18,858 nucleotides of DNA. It comes from Thiomonas sp. Lineage in GTDB: Bacteria > Pseudomonadota > Gammaproteobacteria > Burkholderiales > Burkholderiaceae_C. Where the stretch lies: NCBI GenBank assembly GCA_028706735.1, contig JAQTVS010000013.1, positions 1 to 18,858 on the forward strand. Reading direction: 5' to 3'. The notes beneath the pieces were generated by a model that was given only the letters and a program-made list of their open reading frames with translations, ran no database searches and was not told the origin of the DNA. The position numbers and the translations under genes are program-made. Below are positions 1-8,256 of this stretch, one piece after another (position 1 is the stretch's first letter; each line of letters begins with the position of its first letter).

Positions 1-286
1 CGGCCAGCGCAGCCTGCAGTTCGGCCTGGGAGATGTCGAGGGCGGCCATGCTCGGCGCATCGAGCCGGTCGAACTTGCGCGTGCAATCGAGCACGGCGGC
101 ATCGCCACGCTGCTGCACATCGCGCAAAATCTCGGCGGCGCGCAGGTCGATCTCGGCATTTTCCTCGGCCATGCGCGAAAACAGCGCGCGATACTGCGTC
201 TCGAAATCGGCGCCGGTGGCGTCGAGCCTGCGCAGTTGCAGGGCATTGAACGGTGAAATAGACGGGACAACGAGCGGTGCATTCAT
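1..286 (-). CDS. hisD: Histidinol dehydrogenase, N-terminal part (cut by window edge)
   Basis: HisD catalyses the last two oxidations of histidine synthesis, histidinol to histidinal to histidine, using NAD and zinc in the cytoplasm. Only the first 95 codons are in the window. The translation starts [13 protein letters not shown] and contains the helix-rich N-terminal segment typical of HisD, with [20 protein letters not shown] near residues 50-69. The catalytic histidines and zinc ligands lie outside the window. The ATG at 286 overlaps the hisG stop in the 4-base pattern ATGA (286-283), which fixes the start and suggests translational coupling. HisG directly upstream supports the identification. 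The gene is partial only because of the window edge; no damage is visible. Confidence 0.9.
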   Translation of the reverse strand, partial: MNAPLVVPSISPFNALQLRRLDATGADFETQYRALFSRMAEENAEIDLRAAEILRDVQQRGDAAVLDCTRKFDRLDAPSMAALDISQAELQAALA

Positions 287-951
287 GCGGCGGTCTCCTC
301 GGCGCGCTGTGCAGCGTCGCGCAGTTGGTCGATCAGGGGCTTGAGCAGGGCGGTGCGGGTTTTGAGCGCGGCCTGGTTGACAATCAGCCGCGCCGAGATG
401 TCCATGATGTGCTCGACTTCGACCAGTCCGTTCGCCTTGAGCGTGCCGCCGGTGGACACCAGATCGACGATGGCATCGGCCAGCCCGGTCAGCGGCGCGA
501 GTTCCATTGAACCGTACAGCTTGACCAGATCGACGTGCACGCCTTTGGTGGCGAAATGCTCGCGCGCCATGTGCAGATATTTGGTGGCCACCCGCAGTCG
601 CGTGCCTTGTTTCACTTGCCCGGCGTAATCGAAATCCTTGCGCACCGCCACGCTCAGACGGCAGCGGGCAATGCCCAGATCGACCGGCAAATACAGGCCG
701 TCGGCGCCGTTGCCGGCGAAGTATTCGCGCAGCACGTCCAGCCCCGCCACGCCGATGTCGGCGCCGCCATAGCGCACATAGGTCGGCACATCGCTGGCGC
801 GCACCAGCACCACGCGCACGTCGGGCCGGTTGGTCGGCAGGATGAGTTTGCGGGTGGACTCGGGATCGCCCGAGACCGTGATGCCCGCCCGCTCCAGCAT
901 GGGCAGGGTGTCTTCGAAGATGCGTCCCTTGGACAGTGCGAGGGTCAGCAT
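283..951 (-). CDS. hisG: ATP phosphoribosyltransferase, short form
   Basis: HisG joins ATP and PRPP to give phosphoribosyl-ATP, the first and feedback-controlled step of histidine synthesis. The protein has 222 residues. It opens [19 protein letters not shown], and near residues 155-185 it has the PRPP-binding and core motif [20 protein letters not shown]. The length is that of the short HisG class, which lacks the C-terminal regulatory domain and in known cases needs HisZ as partner. No hisZ lies in this window. The ATG at 951 sits inside the end of murA, with 7 bases of overlap. An AAGGAG lies about 11 bases upstream, within murA. hisD follows with an ATGA overlap, so murA, hisG and hisD are probably cotranscribed. 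Confidence 0.95.
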   Translation of the reverse strand: MLTLALSKGRIFEDTLPMLERAGITVSGDPESTRKLILPTNRPDVRVVLVRASDVPTYVRYGGADIGVAGLDVLREYFAGNGADGLYLPVDLGIARCRLSVAVRKDFDYAGQVKQGTRLRVATKYLHMAREHFATKGVHVDLVKLYGSMELAPLTGLADAIVDLVSTGGTLKANGLVEVEHIMDISARLIVNQAALKTRTALLKPLIDQLRDAAQRAEETAA

Positions 952-2243
952 GATGAGAGGATCTCCTTGCCGCTGAGGCGGTCGATCTGCGCGCCCAGGC
1001 CGCGCAGCTTCACTTCCATGGCGTCATAGCCGCGGTCGAGGTGATAGATGCGGTCGATCAGGGTGTCGCCTTCGGCCGCCAGCGCGGCCACCACCAGCCC
1101 GGCCGAGGCGCGCAGGTCGGTGGCCATGACCGTGGCGCCCGAGAGCAGCGGCACGCCGCGCACCACGCAGGTGTGTCCGTCGATGTCGATCTGCGCGCCC
1201 AGCCGCATGAACTCCTGCACATGCATGAACCGGTTCTCGAAAATGGTCTCGGTCATCCGCGCCGCGCCGTCTGCCAGGCAGTTCACCGCCATGAACTGCG
1301 CCTGCATATCGGTGGCGAATCCGGGGTATTCGGTGGTGCGCACCGAGACGGCGCGCGGCCGGCCGCCCGGCAGCGCGTCGGCGCGCAGGCGGATCCAGTC
1401 GGCGCCCGTCTCGATATGTGCACCGGCTTCGCGCAGTTTGTCGAGCAGGGCGTCCTGGTGCGCGGGTTCAGCGCCCTGCACCGTGACATCGCCCCGCGAG
1501 GCCAGCGCGGCGCACAGAAAGGTGCCGACTTCGATCCGGTCGGGAATGATGCGGTGCTCCGCACCGTGCAAGGTCTCCACGCCCTGAATGCGGATCTGCG
1601 AGCCGCCATCACCGCTGATCTGCGCGCCCATGCCGCGCAGCATGTTCGCCAGGTCGATGATCTCGGGCTCGCGCGCGGCGTTGTCGATCAGGGTCTCGCC
1701 CTCGGCCAGCGTGGCGGCCATCATCAGGTTTTCGGTGCCGGTCACAGTCACCATGTCGGTGGTGATGCGTGCGCCGCGCAGGCGGCCAGACGGCGTGGCG
1801 ACGCGCGCAACGATGTAGCCATGCTCCACCACAATGTCCGCGCCCAGCGCCTGCAGCCCTTTGATGTGCTGATCGACCGGGCGCGCGCCAATCGCGCAGC
1901 CCCCCGGCAGGCTCACCCGCGCCTGGCCGAAGCGCGCCAGCAAGGGCCCGAGCACCAGCACCGAAGCGCGCATGGTCTTGACCAGCTCATAGGAGGCCTC
2001 GTAATGGTTCACCCCCGCGGCGTTGAGGCGGATTTGGGCGCCGTCCTGCTCAACCTGCGCGCCCAGGCTGCGCAGCAGCTTCGCCAAGGTGCGCACATCC
2101 ATGAGCTGCGGTGCGTTGTGCAGATGCACCGCCTCTGCGGTCAACAGCGCAGCGGCCATCAGCGGCAGCGCGGCGTTCTTCGCCCCGCTGGCCTGCACCA
2201 CGCCGTGCAGCGCGCGCTGCCCGGTGATTTTGAGTTTATCCAT
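945..2243 (-). CDS. murA: UDP-N-acetylglucosamine 1-carboxyvinyltransferase
   Basis: MurA transfers enolpyruvate from PEP to UDP-GlcNAc, the first committed step of peptidoglycan synthesis in the cytoplasm. The chosen ATG at 2243 gives 432 residues beginning [14 protein letters not shown], which matches the usual MurA N-terminus; E. coli MurA has 419. Lys22 and Asn23 in [10 protein letters not shown] are the conserved substrate-binding pair. The fosfomycin-target cysteine is present as Cys116 in [13 protein letters not shown], so the enzyme is predicted to be fosfomycin-sensitive, unlike forms with Asp at this position. An in-frame TTG at 2282 would add 13 residues but has no ribosome site. 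The ibaG-murA order matches E. coli. The last codons overlap hisG. Two small hairpins lie just upstream of the start. Confidence 0.96.
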   Translation of the reverse strand: MDKLKITGQRALHGVVQASGAKNAALPLMAAALLTAEAVHLHNAPQLMDVRTLAKLLRSLGAQVEQDGAQIRLNAAGVNHYEASYELVKTMRASVLVLGPLLARFGQARVSLPGGCAIGARPVDQHIKGLQALGADIVVEHGYIVARVATPSGRLRGARITTDMVTVTGTENLMMAATLAEGETLIDNAAREPEIIDLANMLRGMGAQISGDGGSQIRIQGVETLHGAEHRIIPDRIEVGTFLCAALASRGDVTVQGAEPAHQDALLDKLREAGAHIETGADWIRLRADALPGGRPRAVSVRTTEYPGFATDMQAQFMAVNCLADGAARMTETIFENRFMHVQEFMRLGAQIDIDGHTCVVRGVPLLSGATVMATDLRASAGLVVAALAAEGDTLIDRIYHLDRGYDAMEVKLRGLGAQIDRLSGKEILSSC

Positions 2244-2255
2244 GACGACTTTCAG

Positions 2256-2300
2256 GCCCGCAGCTTTACTGCTGACGGGCAAGCACGCATCGGCGCGTGC
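2256..2300 (-). other. Two adjacent inverted repeats in the ibaG-murA gap
   Basis: In the 72-base gap between ibaG and murA there are two dyads. One pairs GCACGC (2283-2288) with GCGTGC (2295-2300). The other pairs GCCCGCAGC (2256-2264) with GCTG-A-CGGGC (2271-2280), nine pairs with one bulged base around a six-base loop. On the transcribed strand the second hairpin ends 12 bases before the murA ATG. No T-run follows either one, so they do not look like intrinsic terminators. They could be mRNA structures affecting murA translation or RNA processing. Their function is not known. Confidence 0.4.
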
Positions 2301-2315
2301 GAAAAAGACGAGATT

Positions 2316-2567
2316 TTAGGCGCTGCGCAATGCCGCGAATTCCTGCGGGGTCAGCGTTTTCATCGACAGCGCGTGAATTTCCGCGCGCATGCGCTCGCCC
2401 AGCGCGCCGTAGACCAGTTGATGCCGCTGCACCCGGTTGCGGCCTTCAAACGCCGTGCTGACAATGGTGGCGTAAAAATGTTGTCCATCACCCTCGACCT
2501 GAAGATGGCTGCATTCCAGCCCTGCAGCGATGTAGCGGTGGAGATCTTGCGGGGTGGGCAAAGACAT
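2316..2567 (-). CDS. ibaG: BolA-family protein, IbaG type
   Basis: This is a BolA-like protein of 83 residues beginning MSLPTPQDLHRYIAAGLECSHLQ. Proteins of this family bind [2Fe-2S] clusters together with monothiol glutaredoxins and are linked to iron handling and envelope stress. The family signature is visible as RVQRHQLVYGALGERM near residues 44-59, with the conserved histidine, followed by the IHALSMKTLTP end motif. Cys19 may add a ligand. The ATG at 2567 is chosen because family similarity starts there; the frame is open further upstream but overlaps the permease gene. It starts 4 bases after the permease stop and precedes murA. In E. coli the order is mlaB-ibaG-murA; here an ABC exporter sits between mlaB and ibaG. 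Confidence 0.88.
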   Translation of the reverse strand: MSLPTPQDLHRYIAAGLECSHLQVEGDGQHFYATIVSTAFEGRNRVQRHQLVYGALGERMRAEIHALSMKTLTPQEFAALRSA

Positions 2568-2571
2568 GGAT

Positions 2572-3327
2572 TCAGTTCCGAAGTTTGGCGCCGCGCACCA
2601 GCATGGCCAGTGCAATGCCGCCACAGAGCAGGTTGCCGAGCAGCGCCGCGAGCAGGCTGATCCAGGGCGACACATCGCCCGCGCCAAAAAAACCGTAGCG
2701 AAAACCGTCGATCAGGTAGAAAAATGGATTGAGGTGCGAGGCCATCTTCCAGAAACCGGGCAGGCTATGCACAGAGTAGAACACGCCCGAAAGGAACGTC
2801 GCCGGGGTGATGATGAAGTTCTGGAACGCCGCCATCTGGTCGAACTTCTCCGCCCAGATGCCGGCAACCAACCCCAGTGCGCCGAGCATGCTGGCGCCCA
2901 GAATGGCGAATACGAGAATCCACAAGGGGTAGACGAAAGTCAGCGGCACGAACCACACCGTCACCAGCAACACCCCGGCGCCGACGATCAACCCGCGCAA
3001 CACCGAGGCGCCCACATAGGCGACGAAGAGCTCCCAGGGCTTGAGCGGAGACAGCAGCACAAACACCAGATTGCCGGTGATCTTGGACTGAATGAGCGAG
3101 GACGAGGTGTTGGCAAACGCGTTCTGCAGCACGCTCATCATCATCAGGCCGGGAATGAGAAATGCGGTGTACGGCACATGGCCGAACACCTGCATCTGTG
3201 CGGTGAACGCATGCGAAAAAATCAGCAGATAGAGCAATGCCGTGACCACGGGCGCAGCCACGGTCTGGAATCCCACCTTGAGAAAACGCTGCAGTTCTTT
3301 TTCCAGCAGGGTGTACAGGCCGGTCAT
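2572..3327 (-). CDS. ABC-2 type transporter permease (YadH-like)
   Basis: This is a 251-residue integral membrane protein, the usual length for the ABC-2 exporter permease family (YadH/NodJ type). The N-terminus MTGLYTLLEKELQRFLKVG is the amphipathic lead-in typical of the family. About six hydrophobic segments follow: near residues 22-40, 53-75, 105-128, 133-158, 165-185 and 224-245. The conserved ABC-2 region is visible as FQNFIITPATFLSGVFYSV followed by LPGFWKMASHLNPFFYLIDG, near residues 163-205. Its ATG at 3327 overlaps the ATPase stop in the pattern ATGA, so the two are translated together and presumably form a 2+2 exporter. The substrate cannot be read from the sequence. The setting between mlaB and ibaG suggests an envelope role. 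Confidence 0.88.
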   Translation of the reverse strand: MTGLYTLLEKELQRFLKVGFQTVAAPVVTALLYLLIFSHAFTAQMQVFGHVPYTAFLIPGLMMMSVLQNAFANTSSSLIQSKITGNLVFVLLSPLKPWELFVAYVGASVLRGLIVGAGVLLVTVWFVPLTFVYPLWILVFAILGASMLGALGLVAGIWAEKFDQMAAFQNFIITPATFLSGVFYSVHSLPGFWKMASHLNPFFYLIDGFRYGFFGAGDVSPWISLLAALLGNLLCGGIALAMLVRGAKLRN

Positions 3328-4220
3328 CGCGCGGCTCCGATCAATTCGAGAAAGACATCTTCGAGGTCGGCGCGGCGCAGCTCCAGTTCATCAATCTCGC
3401 AACCCGCCTGACGCAGCGCGGCGAGCTTGGCCTCCACGTCTTGCGCGCCCCGCACCGCAAGCGCCACGCGCCCGCCCTGCTCTGTCCCCAGCCCTTCGGG
3501 CAAGCGCCCTTTGAGCAGACGGAAATACAGCACCGACGACGCAAACCGCTGCAACAGGGCATCGGTGCGATCTAGCGCGACCACCTTGCCGCTCTTGATC
3601 ACGGCAATGCGCTTGCACAGGGCCTCGGCTTCTTCGAGGTAATGCGTGGTCAGCAGCACGGTATGCCCTTCGGCATTGAGCCGGGCGATGAACTCCCACA
3701 GCGACTGGCGCAATTCCACATCCACCCCAGCGGTCGGCTCGTCCAGCACGATAACCTGCGGGCGATGCACCAACGCCTGCGCCACCATGACGCGGCGCTT
3801 CATGCCGCCGGATAGCGCGCGCATATTCTTGTCCGCCTGCGCGGTCAGTCCGAGGTTGTGCAGGAGTTCATCGATCCACAGATCGTTCTGCCGGAAGCCG
3901 AAATAACCCGACTGGATGCGCAGCACCTGGCGCACGGTGAAGAACGGATCGAACACCAGTTCCTGCGGCACCACGCCCAGCACGCGGCGGGCCGCGGCGG
4001 CGTCATGCTGCACATCGTGGCCCTGCACCAGCACCCGGCCGGAGGTGGGGCGGGTGAGCCCGGCGAGCATGCTGATCAGCGTGGTCTTGCCCGCGCCGTT
4101 GGGTCCGAGCAGGCCGAAGAATTCGCCCTCGGCAAGATCGAGCGCAACGCGGTCGACCGCCGTGTGCTGGCCATAGCGCTTCTCGACTTGATCAAAGGAG
4201 ACTGCAACAGTGGAGGTCAT
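3324..4220 (-). CDS. ABC transporter ATP-binding protein (YadG-like)
   Basis: This is the ATPase subunit of the ABC-2 exporter encoded with the following permease. From the ATG at 4220 it has 298 residues, starting MTSTVAVSFDQVEKRYGQHT. Walker A is GPNGAGKTT (residues 39-47), the signature is LSGGMKRRVMVAQAL, and Walker B is VIVLDEPTAGVD. The H-loop histidine is in LLTTHYLEEAE. After the roughly 220-residue nucleotide-binding domain there is a C-terminal extension of about 75 residues, ending RRADLEDVFLELIGAAR, as in YadG, CcmA and NodI-type exporters. An upstream GTG at 4268 is possible but falls before the conserved domain. A 65-base gap separates it from mlaB. All catalytic motifs are intact. 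Confidence 0.9.
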   Translation of the reverse strand: MTSTVAVSFDQVEKRYGQHTAVDRVALDLAEGEFFGLLGPNGAGKTTLISMLAGLTRPTSGRVLVQGHDVQHDAAAARRVLGVVPQELVFDPFFTVRQVLRIQSGYFGFRQNDLWIDELLHNLGLTAQADKNMRALSGGMKRRVMVAQALVHRPQVIVLDEPTAGVDVELRQSLWEFIARLNAEGHTVLLTTHYLEEAEALCKRIAVIKSGKVVALDRTDALLQRFASSVLYFRLLKGRLPEGLGTEQGGRVALAVRGAQDVEAKLAALRQAGCEIDELELRRADLEDVFLELIGAAR

Positions 4221-4285
4221 GGAACAAAGGAAGCGCCCGCCGGACCGACGCGATGCGTCACCCCGCACGGACGCAGAGAACAGGT

Positions 4286-4564
4286 TCAGGACTGCGGAGC
4301 AGCCGGGGCGAGCAGAAAATCCAGCCCGTAAGCTTGTGCCAGATCGCCCAGACGCTCGGGCACGCCGCGCACTTGCAGCGCCTGTTGCGGCGCGGCGCGG
4401 CGCAACTCGAGCAGCAGCGCAAGCCCCGAGGAATCAAATGTCAGCAGCGCGCCGGCATCCACCATCCAAGGACTGGCGTCTGCCGCCAATGCCGACAGCG
4501 CCTGACGCCGCACCGCAGTGGCGGTATCCAAGGTCAGTTCAGCGGGCAGAGCGAACAAGGGCAT
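4286..4564 (-). CDS. mlaB: STAS-domain protein of the Mla transporter
   Basis: This is a 92-residue single STAS domain. In E. coli MlaB binds the ATPase MlaF on the cytoplasmic side and is needed for stability and activity of the MlaFEDB complex. The core STAS motif is LLTFDSSGLALLLELRRAAP near residues 41-60. Ser45 lies where E. coli MlaB has the functionally important Thr52. The start MPLFALPAELTLDTA gives a length close to other MlaB proteins. It follows mlaC by 15 bases and precedes the ABC-2 exporter. Sequence similarity within STAS proteins is low, so the identity rests mainly on length, motif and position in the mla operon. Confidence 0.85.
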   Translation of the reverse strand: MPLFALPAELTLDTATAVRRQALSALAADASPWMVDAGALLTFDSSGLALLLELRRAAPQQALQVRGVPERLGDLAQAYGLDFLLAPAAPQS

Positions 4565-4579
4565 GGCGATGGACCCGGC

Positions 4580-5218
4580 TCAGCCCGCTGCTTTGGCTTG
4601 CGCCAGATTCTGATTTTTTTCCTTGAGCGTGGCGATCAGGCCATCAATGCCCTTTTGCCCGATTTCCTGCGCAAACACGCTGCGGTAGTTGTCCACCAGC
4701 CAGATGCCCATCACATTGACATCGGTGATTTTCCAGCCAGCCGAGGTGCTTTCCAGGCGATAGTCAAGCTGCAGCGGTTCACCGTTGTTGATCACGCGGG
4801 TGCGCACGGTCACATCCTGCGCATTCGCGGGCTCGCGGTAGGGCAGCACCTTGACTTTCTGATCCTTGATCTGCTTCACCGCACCGGCGTAGGTGTAGAC
4901 CAGCAGTTGCTTGAATTGCTGCTCCAGTGCGGTGCGCTGCGCGGGAGTGGCTTCACGCCAATAGCGGCCGACGGCGCTTTGGGTGATTTTCTGGAAGTCC
5001 ATATTGGGCAGGATTTTGTTCTCGACAAACTGCATCACCACCTCGGGATTGCCCGAGCGCAGTTTTGGATCCTGCTGCACATCCCGAATGATCTCGTTGG
5101 ACATGCTCTCGATCAGTTGCGGCGGAGTCTGCGCGTCTGCTGCGTAGGCGGCCAAGGGAAGGCTCGCCATCCATGCAATGGAGGAAAGTGAAAAGGCCAT
5201 AAAAAGGCGTCGAAGCAT
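4580..5218 (-). CDS. mlaC: Periplasmic phospholipid-binding protein MlaC
   Basis: MlaC carries phospholipid across the periplasm between the MlaA complex in the outer membrane and MlaFEDB in the inner membrane. The protein has 212 residues. A signal peptide is clear: MLRRLFMAFSL, then a hydrophobic core, with probable cleavage after AYA near residue 26. The mature part shows family features including PEVVMQFVENKILPNMDF, VGRYWREATPAQRTALEQQF, and WKITDVNVMGIWLVDNYRSVF near the C-terminus. The ATG at 5218 is supported by GGAG at 5230-5227, 8 bases upstream. The frame is open another 35 codons upstream, but that part is not signal-like. mlaA lies 88 bases upstream and mlaB follows. Confidence 0.93.
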   Translation of the reverse strand: MLRRLFMAFSLSSIAWMASLPLAAYAADAQTPPQLIESMSNEIIRDVQQDPKLRSGNPEVVMQFVENKILPNMDFQKITQSAVGRYWREATPAQRTALEQQFKQLLVYTYAGAVKQIKDQKVKVLPYREPANAQDVTVRTRVINNGEPLQLDYRLESTSAGWKITDVNVMGIWLVDNYRSVFAQEIGQKGIDGLIATLKEKNQNLAQAKAAG

Positions 5219-5306
5219 GGGAGGTTCTCCAGTTTTCATGTTGTTCTGTATTAACGCGCCATCACCCCGCAAGATGACAGGGGCTCTGGTGACAGGGGGT
5301 GCCGGC

Positions 5307-6137
5307 TCAGGGCTTTGCGGCATCGGCTTTTGCTGCGCTGGCCGGCTGCGACGGCGCCTCGGTAGCAGCGTTCAAGATGCCGTCATGCACCGGACCGTAA
5401 CTGTATTTGGCCAGCGGATTGGGTTCGCCCAGATCAATGATGGGCCGATCACGCACCTCTTCGACCTGCGACTTGCGGCGCTGTTCATAGGCGCTGCGAG
5501 AAAAGACGTAGGGATCGAGCGCAATCTGGTCGAACAGATTGGAGGCGTCGAGCAGACTGGCTCGGGTGTTCACCAGATTCAGCGCCAGCGCGCCATAACT
5601 GGCGCTGGGCGGGTTGATCTGGGCGGTTGGCCCATACGCCAGAAACACGCCAGTGCCAGCCGCGTCGCGCACCGTGCTCGGTCCGTAGAACGGCAGCACC
5701 ACATACGGCCCGGAGCCCACGCCCCAGCGCGCCAGGGTGAGGCCTAAATCGTTGGGGTGTTTATAAATCCCCATCTCAGTGGCGATGTCCAGGGTGCCGA
5801 ACAACCCAAATACCGAGTTGACGCCCACGCGCATGAAGGTGCTCATGCCGTCATGCACATTGCCCTGCAGGAAATCATTGGTCATCGACCACACGTCGCC
5901 AAAATTGCCGAAGAAATTGGTGACGCCGTGACGGATCGGCGTGGGCGTAATGTCCTTGTACCCCGTGGCCACCGGCTTGAGCACGGCCCGGTCCACCTTG
6001 TCGTTGATGGTGAACATCGCCCGGTTGTAGGGCTCAAGCGGATCTTGGGGGTTGTGCGTGGCACAGCCGCTCAGGGCTCCTAATGCGACAAATGCGGCGA
6101 GTGCCGGCAGCGGGAGAATTCGTGCAGACTGGTTCAT
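5307..6137 (-). CDS. mlaA: Outer-membrane lipoprotein MlaA (VacJ)
   Basis: MlaA is the outer-membrane component that removes misplaced phospholipid from the outer leaflet and passes it to MlaC. The protein has 276 residues. It has a lipoprotein signal with lipobox LSGC, so Cys25 is the predicted lipidated residue. The VacJ signature DPLEPYNRAMFTINDKVDRA lies at about residues 32-51. Other conserved segments are VTNFFGNFGDVWSMTNDFLQ, TLARWGVGSGPYVVLPFYGP and a YGALALNLVNTRASLLDAS-like helix. The C-terminus is an Ala/Pro/Lys-rich tail. Its ATG overlaps the mlaD stop (ATGA, 6137-6134). In E. coli mlaA is unlinked; here it sits between mlaD and mlaC, so the whole pathway is encoded together. Confidence 0.94.
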   Translation of the reverse strand: MNQSARILPLPALAAFVALGALSGCATHNPQDPLEPYNRAMFTINDKVDRAVLKPVATGYKDITPTPIRHGVTNFFGNFGDVWSMTNDFLQGNVHDGMSTFMRVGVNSVFGLFGTLDIATEMGIYKHPNDLGLTLARWGVGSGPYVVLPFYGPSTVRDAAGTGVFLAYGPTAQINPPSASYGALALNLVNTRASLLDASNLFDQIALDPYVFSRSAYEQRRKSQVEEVRDRPIIDLGEPNPLAKYSYGPVHDGILNAATEAPSQPASAAKADAAKP

Positions 6138-6610
6138 TTGCCGTCTCCAGAGCCGCTCGAAGCCGCCTTGTTGTAGAGGAACTGGCCAATCAGGTTCTCC
6201 AGCACCACCGCCGACTGGGTGTTGCGAATGACCGAACCATTGGCAAGATTTTTCTCGCTGCCGCCCGGGCTGAAGTCGATGTATTGATCCCCGAGCAAAC
6301 CGGCCGTGAGAATTTTTGCCGAGGTATCCACCGGAAATTTGAACCGCTGGTCGATGGCCATCTGCACATCGGCCTGGAAGGTCTGGTTATCAAAGGTGAT
6401 TGAGGTCACACGCCCCACCACGACGCCTGCGCTCTTGACAGGCGCGTCGGACTTCAGCCCGCCGATGTTGTCGAAGCGTGCAGTCACCGTGTAAGTCGGC
6501 CCCCAGTTGATCTGCAGCAGGTTGCCTGCCTTGAGCGCCAGGAATAGCAGGGCGGCGGCGCCCAGAACGACCAGAATGCCCACCCAAAGATCTGTTTTTC
6601 GTTGATTCAT
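6134..6610 (-). CDS. mlaD: MCE-domain substrate-binding protein MlaD
   Basis: MlaD forms the hexameric lipid-binding ring of the MlaFEDB complex on the periplasmic face of the inner membrane. The protein has 158 residues. One N-terminal transmembrane helix spans about residues 8-27. The MCE domain follows, with YTVTARFDNIGGLKSDAPV, AGVVVGRVTSI and TAGLLGDQYIDFSPGG visible. A C-terminal helical segment, SAVVLENLIGQFLYNKA, probably lines the central channel. The ATG at 6610 is chosen: GGAG at 6623-6620 lies 9 bases upstream. An in-frame TTG at 6619 is too close to this site. mlaE lies 27 bases upstream and mlaA overlaps the stop. Confidence 0.93.
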   Translation of the reverse strand: MNQRKTDLWVGILVVLGAAALLFLALKAGNLLQINWGPTYTVTARFDNIGGLKSDAPVKSAGVVVGRVTSITFDNQTFQADVQMAIDQRFKFPVDTSAKILTAGLLGDQYIDFSPGGSEKNLANGSVIRNTQSAVVLENLIGQFLYNKAASSGSGDGK

Positions 6611-6637
6611 TTGCGACAACTCCAGGGCCTCATGCCC

Positions 6638-7423
6638 TCAGGTGCTGAACATCATGGCGGTCAGCACAAAATCCAGTGCCAGCACCGACAGTGAAGCGAT
6701 GACAACGGTCCGCGTGGTGGCGCGAGAAACGCCTTCGGGCGTCGGCTGGCTGCGCCAGCCTTGCAGCAACGCGATGAAAGTCACGGCCAGGCCGAACACC
6801 ACGCTTTTGATCACCCCGTTGCCGACATCCTTGAACACATCGACTCCGCTCTGCATCTGGGACCAGAACTGGCCGGAGTCCACGCCGATCATCAGCACGC
6901 CAACCACATATCCGCCCATGATGCCCACCGCGCTGAACACCGCAGCCAGCAGGGGCATGACGATGACGCCGGCCCAGAAGCGCGGCGCGAGCACGCGCAC
7001 CACCGGGTCCACCGCCATCATTTCCATGGCGGCAATCTGCTCGCCGGCTTTCATCAGGCCGATCTCTGCGGTGAGCGAGGTGCCGGCGCGACCGGCAAAC
7101 AGCAAGGCCGTGACCACCGGGCCAAGTTCTCGCACCAGAGACAGCGCCACCAGCACGCCGAGTGCGCTCGATGAGCCGTAACGCGACAGGGTGTAGTACC
7201 CCTGCAAGCCCAACACGAAACCGACGAACAGCCCGGACACGGCGATGATGACCAGCGACAGATTGCCGAGAAAATACATTTGTTGAATCAACAGGCTCGG
7301 GCGCATGAACACCCGGCCGGCCAGCAACATCAACCTGGCGAACAGCCGCGCGGCATAGCCAAGATCGCTCAGCAGCCTGCGTGTGCCCGCACCGATGGAA
7401 ACCAGCCTGTCTGTGACCATCAT
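6638..7423 (-). CDS. mlaE: Mla ABC transporter permease MlaE
   Basis: MlaE is the inner-membrane permease of the phospholipid transporter MlaFEDB. The 261-residue length and sequence fit the MlaE/DUF140 family. An N-terminal amphipathic region of about 50 residues is followed by about five membrane helices. The family core is visible as [45 protein letters not shown]; its charged loop, with the conserved Glu and Arg residues, couples to MlaF. The gene starts ATGATG at 7423, overlapping the mlaF stop TGA at 7422-7420, so translation is probably coupled. mlaD follows after 27 bases. No disruption is visible. Confidence 0.94.
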   Translation of the reverse strand: MMVTDRLVSIGAGTRRLLSDLGYAARLFARLMLLAGRVFMRPSLLIQQMYFLGNLSLVIIAVSGLFVGFVLGLQGYYTLSRYGSSSALGVLVALSLVRELGPVVTALLFAGRAGTSLTAEIGLMKAGEQIAAMEMMAVDPVVRVLAPRFWAGVIVMPLLAAVFSAVGIMGGYVVGVLMIGVDSGQFWSQMQSGVDVFKDVGNGVIKSVVFGLAVTFIALLQGWRSQPTPEGVSRATTRTVVIASLSVLALDFVLTAMMFST

Positions 7424-8256
7424 TCGCGTCCTCCGCGCGCCGCGGCCGTCGGGCTTAGAAAGTCTTCGCCGATGTCTGCAGCAGGGTAATGAAAATGCAC
7501 CGGCCCATCCGGCTCGCCGCGCACGAACTGATGCACCAGCGGATCGTCGCTCTCGCGCATCTGTTGCGGCGTGCCGTGGGCAATCAGGCGACCGTTGCCC
7601 AGGATGTAGACATAGTCGGCGATGTCGAAGGTCACCTCGACGTCGTGCGACACCACGATGCTGGTCAGGCCCAGCGCGTCGTTGAGGCTGCGGATCAATC
7701 GCGCAGAGATGCCCAGTGAAATGGGGTCGAGCCCCGCAAACGGCTCGTCATACATCACCAATGCCGGGTCGAGTGCGATGGCGCGGGCCATGGCCACCCG
7801 CCTTGCCATGCCGCCGGAGAGTTCCGCAGGAACCAGGTCGCGCGCGCCGCGCAGGCCGACAGCGTTGAGCTTCATCAGCACCAGATCACGGATCATCGCG
7901 GCCGGCAGATCGGTGTGCTCGCGCAGCGGAAATGCCACGTTGTCAAACACGCTCATGTCCGTGAACAGCGCACCGAACTGGAACAGCATGCCCATGCGCC
8001 GCCGCATGGCGAATATCTGGTTTTGATTGGAGACAGCGAGGTCTTTCCCCTCGAACCGCACCGAACCGCGCTGCGGTTTGACCTGCCCGCCGATGAGCCG
8101 CAGCAGCGTGGTCTTTCCTCCGCCCGATGCGCCCATCACCGCGACCACCTGGCCTGGATGAATGGTCATGTCGATATTGCGCAGAATCAGCCGCTCGCCA
8201 TAGCCGAAATCGAGTGCGTCGATCTGAACGATGGCTGAGGCGGATGGCACGGGCAT
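7420..8256 (-). CDS. mlaF: Mla ABC transporter ATP-binding protein MlaF
   Basis: MlaF powers the phospholipid transporter MlaFEDB. From the ATG at 8256 it has 278 residues. Walker A is GASGGGKTT (residues 42-50). The Q-loop region reads [20 protein letters not shown], a hallmark of MlaF. The signature is [17 protein letters not shown], Walker B is [13 protein letters not shown], and the switch histidine is in [13 protein letters not shown]. The C-terminal tail may be the part that contacts MlaB in known complexes. Neither this ATG nor the in-frame ATG at 8328 has a clear ribosome site. I prefer 8256 because homology begins about 10 residues after it. It is the first gene of the run and faces a divergent methyltransferase gene. 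Confidence 0.93.
   Translation of the reverse strand: MPVPSASAIVQIDALDFGYGERLILRNIDMTIHPGQVVAVMGASGGGKTTLLRLIGGQVKPQRGSVRFEGKDLAVSNQNQIFAMRRRMGMLFQFGALFTDMSVFDNVAFPLREHTDLPAAMIRDLVLMKLNAVGLRGARDLVPAELSGGMARRVAMARAIALDPALVMYDEPFAGLDPISLGISARLIRSLNDALGLTSIVVSHDVEVTFDIADYVYILGNGRLIAHGTPQQMRESDDPLVHQFVRGEPDGPVHFHYPAADIGEDFLSPTAAARGGRE

Noticed and set aside
1041..2660. 539-codon open frame on the plus strand opposite murA and ibaG
   Set aside because: It lies antisense to clearly conserved genes, its translation is Arg/Ala/His/Gln-rich without any domain, and such frames are common opposite GC-rich genes.
4247..4259. GACGC-GAT-GCGTC palindrome between mlaB and the ABC ATPase
   Set aside because: Short stem in GC-rich DNA with no T-run or conserved operator pattern.
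5275..5298. TGACAGGGG repeated twice with a period of 15 bases before mlaC
   Set aside because: Only two short copies between mlaA and mlaC; this can arise by chance and no function is suggested.
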